The notes below the pieces were generated by a model that was not told the origin of the DNA, did not search any database, and was given only the letters and a program-made list of their open reading frames with translations. From contig CAKPFG010000001.1 in assembly GCA_934153675.1 (NCBI GenBank), forward strand, positions 62,001 through 126,000: DNA of 64,000 nucleotides. Reading direction: 5' to 3'. Positions within the stretch are counted from its first letter, which is position 1. Every line of letters starts with the position of its first letter. Below, one piece after another: positions 25,816 to 34,047 of this stretch. Made by a program: the position numbers and the translations under genes. Origin of the DNA: an uncultured Bacilli bacterium (GTDB taxonomy: Bacteria > Bacillota_I > Bacilli_A > RF39 > UBA660).

Positions 25816-26967
25816 ATGCGAAAAGCGTTGAAGGATACTGATAAAATTCTTTTATTTATAACAATAGTACTAAGTTTATTTGGCCTTTTTAATATTGTAA
25901 CTGCATCGAGTAGGGAAGCTGTTATAAATTTGGATCAGTCAATTTATTATTATTTTTATAGACATTTAATAATTTTAATAATAGCTCTTTTTGCTAGTTT
26001 AGTAGTAATAAAAATTCCTTTAAAAAAATATTATAAATTTATTCCATTTTTATATTTTACTATATTAGGTTTAAATTTATTTTTAGTAGTTCAGGGTCAA
26101 GCCACTAGAGGAGCATCCAACTGGATTAGTTTAGGATTTTTTAATTTACAACCAAGTGAATTTTCTAAGGTTATTATGATATTGTGCCTTTCTTATATGC
26201 TTGAAAAATTTAATAAAGTATTAAAAAGTGATAAGATAAGTCATTTGAAATATTTGCTTATAATAATTTTTATTGGTTTTCCTATAATATTATTAGTATG
26301 TTTGCAAAAAGATTTAGGAACCGCTATTATATTAGCTGTAATTTTCTTCGTTATTTATTTTACTAGTCCAATTACTAGTAGTGATAAATTAAAAACAATT
26401 GTTATTGGTATATTCTTATTTTTAATATCATTTATGGGGCTTTTTATATGTAAGGGAAATCCATTAACAAAGGCACAATTATCTAGGTTTAATTATTATA
26501 ATCCTTGTAGTAATTATACTACTACTGGTTATCAGGTATGTAATGCCTTTATTGCTATTAATAAGGGAGGTCTATTTGGTCTTGGAATAGGTAAAAGTAC
26601 GCAAAAGTATTCTTATATACCAGAACCACATACAGATATGGTATTTTCTATTATTTCAGAGGAAAACGGCTTACTCGGTGGTAGTTTAATATTTTTATGT
26701 TATATCATTTTAATTTATCGTATAATACGTTTATCTAGAATTACTGATACTATAAAAAATAGGTATATATGTATAGGTGTTGCAACATATATTTTTATGC
26801 ATATTGCAATTAATTTAGGTGGTTTATTTGGTCTTATACCATTAACAGGAGTCCCATTACCATTTTTATCATATGGTGGTAGTTTTACTTTATCACTTTT
26901 AATAGCGCTTGCTTTAGTTCAGCGAGTTTATATAGAAACAAAAAGGAGAATGTCAAATGCACGATAA
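25816..26967 (+). CDS. FtsW/RodA/SpoVE-family peptidoglycan polymerase
   Basis: A 383-residue polytopic membrane protein (about ten helices) of the SEDS family, which polymerises lipid II glycan strands with a partner class b PBP. Diagnostic segments include GASNWISLGFFNLQPSEFSK (about 100-119), a large extracytoplasmic loop with PEPHTDMVFSIISEENGLLG (about 274-293), and the C-terminal PFLSYGGSFTLS. In Firmicutes this could be FtsW, RodA or SpoVE; no adjacent PBP gene decides it. The very short leader places the SD at the predicted transcript start. A 30-codon frame overlaps its end. Confidence 0.92.
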   Translation: MRKALKDTDKILLFITIVLSLFGLFNIVTASSREAVINLDQSIYYYFYRHLIILIIALFASLVVIKIPLKKYYKFIPFLYFTILGLNLFLVVQGQATRGASNWISLGFFNLQPSEFSKVIMILCLSYMLEKFNKVLKSDKISHLKYLLIIIFIGFPIILLVCLQKDLGTAIILAVIFFVIYFTSPITSSDKLKTIVIGIFLFLISFMGLFICKGNPLTKAQLSRFNYYNPCSNYTTTGYQVCNAFIAINKGGLFGLGIGKSTQKYSYIPEPHTDMVFSIISEENGLLGGSLIFLCYIILIYRIIRLSRITDTIKNRYICIGVATYIFMHIAINLGGLFGLIPLTGVPLPFLSYGGSFTLSLLIALALVQRVYIETKRRMSNAR

Positions 26968-27049
26968 AACGAAAGATGAAAATACTAAAAAAGATGTAAA
27001 TGAGTTATTAGATGATTATTTTGATTTTAGTAGTTTAGAAGAGGAATAA
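26957..27049 (+). CDS. Possible 30-residue acidic microprotein overlapping ftsW-like gene
   Basis: A 30-codon frame encoding a Lys/Asp/Glu-rich peptide starting MHDKTKDENTKKDVNELL and ending in an acidic stretch. Its ATG lies 11 bp inside the upstream gene and is preceded by AAAAGGAGA at good spacing. Both suggest translational coupling. Too short to judge coding potential by composition; no homology recognised. Confidence 0.4.
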   Translation: MHDKTKDENTKKDVNELLDDYFDFSSLEEE

Positions 27050-27081
27050 AATTTCAAAATTAATATTTAATACAAAAAATA

Positions 27082-27110
27082 TTGCATTTTAAATAAATAT
27101 AGTGTATATT
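27082..27110 (+). promoter_or_regulatory. Promoter of rpsO-pnp
   Basis: TTGCAT (27082-27087), 17-bp spacer, TATATT (27105-27110) preceded by TG. Confidence 0.6.
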
Positions 27111-27116
27111 ATTTAT

Positions 27117-27191
27117 GTTACTTATTCTTGGTTTTGAGTAGTCTCCGACTCATTACTGGGTTTAAGCTTATATAAGGAAAGGAGAATTTGA
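27117..27191 (+). promoter_or_regulatory. Structured rpsO leader, candidate S15 autoregulatory site
   Basis: A 75-nt leader, GC-richer than surrounding spacer. It has a TGAGT/ACTCA hairpin (27135-27139 with 27148-27152) and a CTTATATAAG palindrome (27167-27176) adjoining the AAGGAAAGGAG ribosome site. rpsO leaders in many bacteria bind S15 to repress translation. Structure match to a known class is not verified. Confidence 0.4.
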
Positions 27192-27461
27192 ATGGCTTTA
27201 AATAAAGAAAAGAAAGCAGAATTGGTTAAAAAATTTGGAAAAAATGAACAAGATACAGGTTCTATTGAAGTACAAATTGCTATTTTAACTGAAGAAATTA
27301 ATTCTTTAACTAATCATTTTAAAGAACATAAACATGATCATCATTCTAAAAGAGGACTACTTAAGAAGGTTGGTCAAAGAAAGAGTTTACTTAATTATTT
27401 AATTAAAAATGATGTTACTAGATATCGTAAAGTTGTTAAAGAATTAGGTTTAAGAAAGTAA
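27192..27461 (+). CDS. rpsO: 30S ribosomal protein S15
   Basis: An 89-residue S15, the exact usual length. The [17 protein letters not shown] start, [17 protein letters not shown] (the rRNA-binding loop) and [16 protein letters not shown] segments are standard. It binds 16S rRNA helix junctions early in 30S assembly. It precedes pnp with an attenuator-like hairpin between them, the classic rpsO-pnp order. Confidence 0.97.
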   Translation: MALNKEKKAELVKKFGKNEQDTGSIEVQIAILTEEINSLTNHFKEHKHDHHSKRGLLKKVGQRKSLLNYLIKNDVTRYRKVVKELGLRK

Positions 27462-27469
27462 TTATATTG

Positions 27470-27498
27470 GACACTCTTTTTTTTGAGTGTCTTTATTT
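27470..27498 (+). terminator. Intergenic terminator/attenuator rpsO-pnp
   Basis: GACACTC (27470-27476) pairs with GAGTGTC (27485-27491), then TTTATTTT. Partial read-through would feed pnp. Confidence 0.7.
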
Positions 27499-27510
27499 TA
27501 AGGAGGAAGA

Positions 27511-29640
27511 ATGAAAAAAATATATGAATTAGATTTTAGGGGAAGAAAATTAGTTGTAGAAATTGGTGAACTTGCCAAACAAGCTACTGGTTCTTGTTTA
27601 GTAAGATACGGTGATACTGTCGTTCTTTCTACTGTTGTAGTAAGTAAAAATGCTAATGTTTTATCTGATTTCTTTCCTCTAATGGTTTTATATCAAGAAA
27701 AATTATATTCTGTTGGCAAAATACCAGGTGGATTTATAAAAAGAGAAGGACGTCCAACGGAGGCAGCAACTTTAGCAGCTCGTATGATAGATAGGCCAAT
27801 GAGACCAATGTTTCCTGAAAATTTTAGAAATGAGGTACAGGTTGTAAATACTATTTTGAGTGTTGATCCTGATAATTCTCCAGAAATGGCTGCTATGTTT
27901 GCTTCTTCATTAGCAACATCAATTAGTAAAATACCTTTTGATGGTCCTATTTCTGGTGTTAAAGTAGGTAGAATAAATGAAAAATTTATCATTAATCCAA
28001 CTGTAGATGAAACTAATAATTCTGATATAGATTTAACTGTTGCTGGAACAATAGATGCAATTAATATGGTAGAAGCAGGTGCAAAAGAAGTAACGGAAAG
28101 TGAAATGCTTGATGCATTAGAGTTTGGCTTTGAAGCTATAAAGGAATTGAATCAGTTTCAGAAAAAGATTATTGATGATATTGGTGTAGAAAAAATGGAA
28201 TATGAAGTATTAGATATTCCAGAATATTTAAAAATAGATATTAGTAATATGTGTAGAGATAAATTAGATTCTGCACTTAGAATTAAAGGAAAACTTGAAA
28301 AATATCAAGCAATTGATAATGTAAAAGAAGAAGTAATTTCATACTATGAAAATAATAATAAAGATTTAGAAGAAAAAGAATTAACTATTTTACTTACTAA
28401 AGTAAAATTAGTATTGGAAAAGATAGAATATGATTTATTTAGAAGTATTGTAGTAAAAGAAAAATTGCGTGCTGATGGAAGAAATATGGATGAAATTAGA
28501 CCATTATCTGCAAGTGTTGATTTGCTTCCAAGGACACATGGATCTGCTTTATTTACACGAGGTGAAACTCAGAGTTTATCTGTAACAACGCTCGGTGCAT
28601 TAGGAGAGCATCAAATTTTGGATGGCCTTGATTTAGAAACAGAAAAAAGATTTATGTTGCACTATAATTTTCCTCAATTTTCAGTAGGAGAAACAGGCCG
28701 ATATGGAGCCCCTGGAAGAAGAGAAATAGGGCATGGTGCTCTTGGCGAACGAGCTTTAGCACAAGTTATACCAAGCGAGGAAGAATTTCCTTATACTATC
28801 CGTGTTGTATCTGAAATATTAGAGTCAAATGGATCATCGTCTCAAGCTAGCATTTGTGCAGGTTGCATGAGCCTTATGTCGGCTGGTGTTCCAATCAAAA
28901 GTCCAGTTGCTGGAATTGCAATGGGATTAATTACTTATGGTGATGATTATACTATTTTAACAGATATTCAAGGAATGGAAGATCATTTAGGCGATATGGA
29001 TTTTAAAGTTGCAGGTACGAAGGATGGAATTTGTGCTTTACAAATGGATATAAAAATAAAAGGAATTACTAAAGAAATATTACAAGAAGCATTATCAAAG
29101 GCAAAAATAGCTAGAATGAAGGTATTAAAGGTAATGCTTGATACAATTAAAGAACCTAGAAAAGAAGTAAGTAAATATGCTCCAAAAACATTATCATTTA
29201 TGGTTGATCCAGAAAAAATAAAAGATATTATAGGTAAGGGTGGAGAAATGATTACAAAAATTATCCAAGATGCAAGTGGCGTTGTTAGTGTAAATGACGT
29301 AAATGCTGTTAAAGTTGATCTTGAAGATGATGGCAAAGTAATTATATATCATAATAATAAGGAAATAATTGAAAAAACAGCTAAAATGATAAAAGATGTT
29401 ATTCGTGTTCCAGAAGAAGGAAAAATATATAAAGGAAAAGTTGTTAAAATTATTGACTCTGGTTGCTTTGTTGAAATATGGCCTGGATGTGATGGAATGG
29501 TACATATTTCAGAACTTGATACCAAAAGAGTTGATAAGGTTATAGATATTGCTAATGTTGGCGATGATATGATTGTAAAATGTTTGGGATATGACAAAAA
29601 GGGAAGATTGAACTTATCTAGAAAAGCCGCTTTAAAGTAA
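27511..29640 (+). CDS. pnp: Polyribonucleotide nucleotidyltransferase (PNPase)
   Basis: A 709-residue phosphorolytic 3'-5' exoribonuclease of normal length. The first RNase PH domain begins FRGRKLVVEIGELAKQA; the linker helical domain and second RNase PH domain follow, the latter with ADGRNMDEIRPL and SDFKVAGT-like motifs. A KH domain with IIGKGGEMI lies at about residue 572 and an S1 domain (about 638-705) with GCFVEIWPGCDGMVHIS. Works in the cytoplasm in RNA decay. Ribosome site AAGGAGGAAG. Confidence 0.97.
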   Translation: MKKIYELDFRGRKLVVEIGELAKQATGSCLVRYGDTVVLSTVVVSKNANVLSDFFPLMVLYQEKLYSVGKIPGGFIKREGRPTEAATLAARMIDRPMRPMFPENFRNEVQVVNTILSVDPDNSPEMAAMFASSLATSISKIPFDGPISGVKVGRINEKFIINPTVDETNNSDIDLTVAGTIDAINMVEAGAKEVTESEMLDALEFGFEAIKELNQFQKKIIDDIGVEKMEYEVLDIPEYLKIDISNMCRDKLDSALRIKGKLEKYQAIDNVKEEVISYYENNNKDLEEKELTILLTKVKLVLEKIEYDLFRSIVVKEKLRADGRNMDEIRPLSASVDLLPRTHGSALFTRGETQSLSVTTLGALGEHQILDGLDLETEKRFMLHYNFPQFSVGETGRYGAPGRREIGHGALGERALAQVIPSEEEFPYTIRVVSEILESNGSSSQASICAGCMSLMSAGVPIKSPVAGIAMGLITYGDDYTILTDIQGMEDHLGDMDFKVAGTKDGICALQMDIKIKGITKEILQEALSKAKIARMKVLKVMLDTIKEPRKEVSKYAPKTLSFMVDPEKIKDIIGKGGEMITKIIQDASGVVSVNDVNAVKVDLEDDGKVIIYHNNKEIIEKTAKMIKDVIRVPEEGKIYKGKVVKIIDSGCFVEIWPGCDGMVHISELDTKRVDKVIDIANVGDDMIVKCLGYDKKGRLNLSRKAALK

Positions 29641-29670
29641 AAGTTAAATAAAAAGTTAGAATATAATGAT

Positions 29671-30008
29671 GTGAACCCCAATTAATAGACAGCATAAAAA
29701 ACTAGTATATTAAAAAAAATTAGAGAAATTATTTTTCTCTTTTTCTTTCGCGTACATTGAGGAAAATCTAGTGTTTTTTTAGTATTTTAAATTTTTCTTA
29801 GGTAAAATTAGATTCATTTATTCATCTAATTTTTAATCCTATAATTTTTGGATGATGCTTTTTTAATCCAAGTAAATATGTACTAGATGGAATATTATAT
29901 TATTTTGATACATATCTAATAGACATTCCTCATTTAATCTTACTTATAATTTCAAGTTTTAAATTATCAGAATATTTATTAAATTTTTATTCTTTTGCTA
30001 CTACAAAA
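29671..30008 (-). pseudogene. Remnant of an IS3/IS150-like element
   Basis: The gap 29641-30081 has no intact gene. At 29671 a GTGAACCCCAATTAATAGACA-like sequence resembles an IS3-family (IS150 group) terminal inverted repeat. On the minus strand, broken frames near 29880-29995 read like an orfA helix-turn-helix (NKYSDNLKLEIISKIK, then SIRYVSKYNNIPSST). In-frame stops show decay. Confidence 0.5.
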
Positions 30009-30031
30009 AATACACTTTCAAAAAGTGTATT
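30009..30031. terminator. Hairpin near end of HIT gene
   Basis: AATACACTTT (30009-30018) and AAAGTGTATT (30022-30031) form a perfect 10-bp stem with a 3-nt loop. On the minus strand it is followed by TTTTTTG, so it could terminate the HIT gene. Confidence 0.5.
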
Positions 30032-30081
30032 ATAATATTTTTATTGAACTATTTTTTATACCGGCTACTTTTTTAATAATA

Positions 30082-30444
30082 TTAATTATTTAATATTGTA
30101 TAAATTTCATTTACTGGTTTTATAATATTATTTTCATAGTGTGGTTTTAAATGTAAATGAAAATGTTTTATTTCTTGAATAGTTCCATTATTTTGTACTA
30201 ATGTTAAACCATCGCAATTTAATTTATCATATAATAACTTTTTAATTTTTTTAGCAATCATTAATATATGATTTAAAGTATCAATAGGAATATCATCGAT
30301 ATCTAAATAATGCTTTTTAGGTATTATTAATGTATGACCATTACTATCTGGATGAATATCTAAAAAAGCATAAACAATTTCGTCTTCATATAGTTTATAA
30401 CTGTTAATTTCTTTATTAATAATTTTGCAAAATAAGCAATCCAT
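30082..30444 (-). CDS. HIT family hydrolase
   Basis: A 120-residue histidine-triad protein. The N-terminal CLFCKIINKEI zinc-type Cys pair leads, DIHPDSNGHTLIIPKKHY sits in the middle, and the active-site triad HFHLHLKP is near residue 102. HIT hydrolases cleave nucleoside phosphoramidates or dinucleotide polyphosphates. The longer frame from 30459 would start at the ribosome site, so the ATG at 30444 after GGGAGATGAT is used. A TAAAAT box lies 6 nt upstream of the GGGAGA site. Confidence 0.9.
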   Translation of the reverse strand: MDCLFCKIINKEINSYKLYEDEIVYAFLDIHPDSNGHTLIIPKKHYLDIDDIPIDTLNHILMIAKKIKKLLYDKLNCDGLTLVQNNGTIQEIKHFHLHLKPHYENNIIKPVNEIYTILNN

Positions 30445-30451
30445 AAAATCA

Positions 30452-30469
30452 TCTCCCATATATATTTTA
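30452..30469 (-). promoter_or_regulatory. -10-like box with SD at fixed 6-nt distance (HIT)
   Basis: Minus strand TAAAAT (30469-30464), 6 nt, GGGAGA (30457-30452). Same module as seen at other genes. Confidence 0.45.
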
Positions 30470-30618
30470 TCAAAATAAAAAAAAGAGGTAAACTCTTTTT
30501 GGTGAATATCTGCGAATATTCTATTATAATATTGTTCTTTTTTTCTTTATTTATACATATTTCATTCGCGTTTTTTGTTATTTTTTCAAATAAGCTTTTC
30601 TTTTTTTTTCTTTTTTAG

Positions 30619-30636
30619 TATAATTATTTTGGTGAT
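30619..30636 (+). promoter_or_regulatory. -10 box with SD at fixed 6-nt distance (suf)
   Basis: TATAAT (30619-30624), 6 nt, GGTGAT (30631-30636). The GTG start of sufC is at 30641. Confidence 0.65.
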
Positions 30637-30640
30637 TTAA

Positions 30641-31432
30641 GTGAATATTTTAAAAATAGAAAATTTAAAGGTTCGTGTTTTAGATAGAGTAATACTTGAT
30701 AAATTTAATTTAGAAATTAAATCTGGGGAGATACATGTTATAATGGGACCTAATGGTGTTGGAAAAAGTACCCTTTCTAAAGTTATAATGGGGCATCCTG
30801 ATTATGAAATATTAGAGGGTGGTATATATTATAATGATACTCTTTTAAATGATTTAAAAACTGATGAAAGAGCTAATTTAGGTATATTTTTAGGGATGCA
30901 GTTGCCACTAGAGATAGAGGGTGTTACAAATGCGGATATGCTAAGAACTGCTTTGCATTCTAAATTAGGAAAAGATTTTAAATTATTTAAATTTATTAAT
31001 GATATAGAAGATAATGTAAAAAGATTAAAAATGAATCCTGACATGATTCATCGTGGAGTTAATTTTGGTTTTAGTGGTGGAGAGCGTAAAAAAAACGAAA
31101 TATTGCAAATGAATATTTTAAAACCAACAATGGTATTATTGGATGAAATTGATTCTGGTCTTGATGTTGATAGTTTAAAAGTAGTGGGTGATGAGGTATA
31201 TAGATATTATACTAAGGAAAATCCTGGAATTCTTTTAGTAACACATTATAAGCGTTTGCTTGATTATATCAAACCACAATTTGTTCATATAATGATTGAT
31301 GGCAAAATAGTAAAAACAGGGGATTTTTCTTTAGTTAAAGAAATAGAAACGGAAGGTTATAGTAAATATATAAACAAAAAAGATAATTCTATTGGAACAT
31401 GTGTCGTTAAGGAAATGATATCTCATGAATAA
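30641..31432 (+). CDS. sufC: Fe-S cluster assembly ATPase SufC
   Basis: A 263-residue ABC-type ATPase of the SUF scaffold. Walker A GPNGVGKST (about 36-44), LSK.IMGHP typical of SufC, signature FSGGERKKNEILQM (about 143-156) and Walker B VLLDEIDSGLDVDSL are all present. Start is GTG at 30641 after GGTGAT. It overlaps sufD by 8 bp, and with SufD and an off-window SufB it would form the SufBCD scaffold in the cytoplasm. Confidence 0.95.
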   Translation: MNILKIENLKVRVLDRVILDKFNLEIKSGEIHVIMGPNGVGKSTLSKVIMGHPDYEILEGGIYYNDTLLNDLKTDERANLGIFLGMQLPLEIEGVTNADMLRTALHSKLGKDFKLFKFINDIEDNVKRLKMNPDMIHRGVNFGFSGGERKKNEILQMNILKPTMVLLDEIDSGLDVDSLKVVGDEVYRYYTKENPGILLVTHYKRLLDYIKPQFVHIMIDGKIVKTGDFSLVKEIETEGYSKYINKKDNSIGTCVVKEMISHE

Positions 31433-32210
31433 AATAGTAGTAGTTAATGATAAAATTCAATTTAATGATAGCAATATAGATATAAAAGAAGATAAAAGTG
31501 TATTTGGTATAAGTGTAATAGAATTAAACGTAAAATGTAATTCTTTTCTTTTCTTAGAAATTAATTTAAAAGAATTAACCAAATTACAATTTAATATTAA
31601 TCTTATGAAAAATGTTAATTTAAATCTTTTTATTAAAACCAGTGGTTGTGATGCAAAAATTAAATATAATTTTACTCTTGATGATTATAGTAGTTTAAAT
31701 GTTGAAAAATATAATGAAGTATCTGTTTTAAATGAAATGGTTTTAGTTAATTTAAATGGAATTAGTTCTAAAATTGATTATCTATTTAAAAGTATCTGTG
31801 TTAACAAAGAAAATTATGATTATGTGATTAATCATAATAAAGAAAAAACTTGTAGTAATATTAAAAACAATGGTGTAAATTTAAATGGTGTTATGAATAT
31901 TCAAATAACGGGGAAAGTGCCTAATGGTATTAATGATTGTATTTGTAATCAATATAATAGGATTATTAATTTAAGTAAAAATAAGTGTGAAATAAGACCA
32001 ATATTATATATTGATAGTAAAGAGGTTTCTGCTAATCACTCAGCATTAATTGGTAGTTTTGAAGATGAAGAATTATTTTATTTAAAAACAATGGGAATAG
32101 ATGAACATACTGCTTATGATTTATTGATTAAAGGCTTTTTATTAAGCAATATTACTAATGACTGTATTAAGTCAAAAATAGAAGATGATATTAAAAAGTA
32201 TTGGAGGTGA
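31425..32210 (+). CDS. sufD: SufD-like scaffold protein, short
   Basis: A 261-residue member of the SufB/SufD family. The C-terminal signature VSANHSALIGSFEDEELFYL (about 204-223) is clear, and the middle is beta-helix-like with repetitive Asn-rich strands. It is much shorter than typical SufD (around 400+ residues), lacking most of the N-terminal helical region. Overlapping sufC supports the assignment. No sufB or sufU is in the window. Confidence 0.85.
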   Translation: MNKIVVVNDKIQFNDSNIDIKEDKSVFGISVIELNVKCNSFLFLEINLKELTKLQFNINLMKNVNLNLFIKTSGCDAKIKYNFTLDDYSSLNVEKYNEVSVLNEMVLVNLNGISSKIDYLFKSICVNKENYDYVINHNKEKTCSNIKNNGVNLNGVMNIQITGKVPNGINDCICNQYNRIINLSKNKCEIRPILYIDSKEVSANHSALIGSFEDEELFYLKTMGIDEHTAYDLLIKGFLLSNITNDCIKSKIEDDIKKYWR

Positions 32211-32213
32211 AAT

Positions 32214-33404
32214 ATGAATCGAGAAGATTTTAGTATTTTGAAAGATGTTGATTATTTAGATAATGGAGCAACTACATTAAAGCCAAAAATCTTATCGTGT
32301 ACAATTAGCGATTATTATAATAATTATAGTGCTAATGCTTCAAGGGGAGATTATAAATTAGCGTATAAAGTTGATCAAAAAATAATGGATACAAGGAAAA
32401 AGGTAAAACATTTTATAAATGCTAAAGACACTAGCGAAATTATTTTTACTAATAATACGACTGATTCTATGAATAAAATTATTTATGGTTATTTTAAATA
32501 TAATTTAAAAGAAAATGATGAGGTATTAATAACAAAATCAGAACATGCAAGTAATGTTTTACCATGGTTTGAACTTGCTGATTTAATAAATATTAAGGTT
32601 AATTATATTGAATTAAATTCAAATTTAACATTTGATTTAGAAGATTTAAAAAGAAAGATTACACAGCATACAAAGGTTATATCTATTGCTTACATTACAA
32701 ATGTAGTAGGTGATATTAGACCTATTGATGATATTATAAAATATGCTCATCAAAAAGGTATATTGGTAGTAATAGATGGTGCTCAGGCTGTGCCTCATAT
32801 AAAAATGGATGTTCAAAAATCTGATATAGATTTTCTTTCTTTTTCAGCACATAAAATGTGTGGTCCAACTGGCGTTGGAATCATATATGGAAAAAAAGAA
32901 TTACTTAATAGGATGTATCCTACAGAATTTGGTGGTGGCATGAATGCTTCTTTTACATTTGATAGAAATAGGAATTATAAAGATATTCCATATAAATTTG
33001 AAGCAGGAACTATAAATATAGCTGGTATAATTGGTTTTGGAGCTGTTATTGATTATATAAATGATATAGGCATGAATAAAATAGAACAATATGAAAAAGA
33101 CTTGCGTAAGTATGCAATAGATGAATTAAAAAAAGTACAAAATATCATAATATATAATGAAAAAAGCGAATCTTCTATTATAACATTCAATATTGATGGA
33201 ATATTTGCTCAAGATTTGGCAATATATTTAGATAAGTACAATATTTGTATTAGGGCTGGAAATCATTGTGCTAAAATGTTAAAAGATGAACTTGGTGTTA
33301 AAAACACTTGTAGAATTAGTTTGTATTTTTATAATAATAAAGAAGATATAGATAAATTGGTATTAGCACTTAATAACAAGAATATCAAAAATGAAATAAT
33401 TTAA
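32214..33404 (+). CDS. sufS: Cysteine desulfurase SufS
   Basis: A 396-residue group II cysteine desulfurase supplying sulfur to the SUF scaffold. PLP-binding Lys is in LSFSAHKMCGPTGVG (about residue 214), and the active Cys is in RAGNHCAKML (about 352). VDYLDNGATTLKP and TEHAS-like SEHASNVLPW segments are typical. It follows sufD by 3 bp with TTGGAGGTG as ribosome site, and a terminator follows. SufU, the usual sulfur acceptor, is not adjacent. Confidence 0.95.
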   Translation: MNREDFSILKDVDYLDNGATTLKPKILSCTISDYYNNYSANASRGDYKLAYKVDQKIMDTRKKVKHFINAKDTSEIIFTNNTTDSMNKIIYGYFKYNLKENDEVLITKSEHASNVLPWFELADLINIKVNYIELNSNLTFDLEDLKRKITQHTKVISIAYITNVVGDIRPIDDIIKYAHQKGILVVIDGAQAVPHIKMDVQKSDIDFLSFSAHKMCGPTGVGIIYGKKELLNRMYPTEFGGGMNASFTFDRNRNYKDIPYKFEAGTINIAGIIGFGAVIDYINDIGMNKIEQYEKDLRKYAIDELKKVQNIIIYNEKSESSIITFNIDGIFAQDLAIYLDKYNICIRAGNHCAKMLKDELGVKNTCRISLYFYNNKEDIDKLVLALNNKNIKNEII

Positions 33405-33407
33405 AGT

Positions 33408-33441
33408 AAAATCCGTTTCTAATTCGAGACGGATTTTATTT
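33408..33441. terminator. Terminator between suf and sspI
   Basis: AAAATCCGT (33408-33416) pairs with ACGGATTTT (33429-33437), extendable to about 12 bp, followed by ATTTTA on the plus strand. Confidence 0.7.
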
Positions 33442-33642
33442 TAATTCACCTTTTATAATGTTAATTATATTATTTTTTTCTTTCGTATCACAATTTTTCC
33501 ATAAAATTTCAAAAAACACGCCAAGACCAGGCAATGTTATTTCATCATTATCTTTAATTGCCTTTTCTATCGAAGAGATAATTTCTTTATCATTACTATT
33601 TTTAAAATTATTTTTAATACTTTTTCTAATATCTATATTCAT
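33436..33642 (-). CDS. sspI: Small acid-soluble spore protein, SspI type
   Basis: A 68-residue protein matching the SspI family in length and pattern. The N-terminal MNIDIRKSIKNNF is followed by a helical middle and the diagnostic LPGLGVFFEILWKN segment (about 38-51). SspI is a minor forespore protein in Bacillus species. A longer frame to 33765 exists, but the ATG at 33642 has GAAAGGAG upstream and matches family starts. Its presence implies sporulation capacity now or in a recent ancestor. A forespore-type promoter is visible upstream. Confidence 0.88.
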   Translation of the reverse strand: MNIDIRKSIKNNFKNSNDKEIISSIEKAIKDNDEITLPGLGVFFEILWKNCDTKEKNNIINIIKGELK

Positions 33643-33659
33643 ATTGCTCCTTTCAATTA

Positions 33660-33688
33660 TATGATGGGTAATTTTAAAAAAAACATAC
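33660..33688 (-). promoter_or_regulatory. Candidate sigma-G-type promoter of sspI
   Basis: On the minus strand GTATG (33688-33684), 17-bp spacer, CATCATA (33666-33660). This matches the Bacillus sigma-G consensus GHATR-N17/18-CATWHTA with one mismatch. SspI is sigma-G controlled in Bacillus subtilis. Confidence 0.5.
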
Positions 33689-33693
33689 AAAAA

Positions 33694-33711
33694 ACATGGT
33701 TTAAACCATGT
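33694..33711 (-). terminator. Palindromic terminator containing a stop codon
   Basis: ACATGGTTTAAACCATGT is an 18-bp perfect palindrome followed on the minus strand by TTTTTTG. The last two codons and stop of the gene below lie inside it. Confidence 0.65.
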
Positions 33712-33952
33712 AGTAATTAGAATCAGTATACTTATTATTATTGATTGGGTTAATGTTATTAGCATTTAAACTATTTACGATTTGTTCTAATTTGTTTACT
33801 CTATTTTCTAAATTATTTAGTTGATTTTGAATATTTGATATGTCGGTAGTTGTTGATTGAGTATAATTGTAATAAGGCATAGGTTGCATCATTGGCATTT
33901 GCATTGTTGGATAAACAGGGTAAATTCCCCCACAATTTCTTTTATCTTTCAT
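33701..33952 (-). CDS. Small Met/Pro/Gln-rich protein with C-terminal coiled coil, possible coat protein
   Basis: An 83-residue protein. After MKDKRNCGGIYPVYP comes a Met/Pro/Gln/Tyr-rich stretch, then a helical coiled coil (about 38-65) and an Asn-rich tail. No signal peptide or known domain. Composition and location next to sspI suggest a spore coat or spore-associated protein, which is inference. The ATG at 33952 follows GAGGTGG; the annotated longer frame adds only four residues. Confidence 0.55.
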   Translation of the reverse strand: MKDKRNCGGIYPVYPTMQMPMMQPMPYYNYTQSTTTDISNIQNQLNNLENRVNKLEQIVNSLNANNINPINNNKYTDSNYYMV

Positions 33953-34026
33953 ATTCCACCTCACAATAATATATGTAAAATAATTTAGAATAATACAAAA
34001 ATCTTGAAAGATAAGATGTAATTTGT

Positions 34027-34044
34027 TATAATGTTTTGGGTGAT
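34027..34044 (+). promoter_or_regulatory. Extended -10 with SD at fixed 6-nt distance (trmB)
   Basis: TG-T-TATAAT (34027-34032), 6 nt, GGTGAT (34039-34044). The GTG start is at 34048, giving a leader of about 9 nt. Confidence 0.65.
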
Positions 34045-34047
34045 AAA

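Noticed and set aside
33458..33664. Plus-strand 68-residue hydrophobic frame
   Set aside because: It is antisense to sspI, whose family signature and ribosome site are clear.
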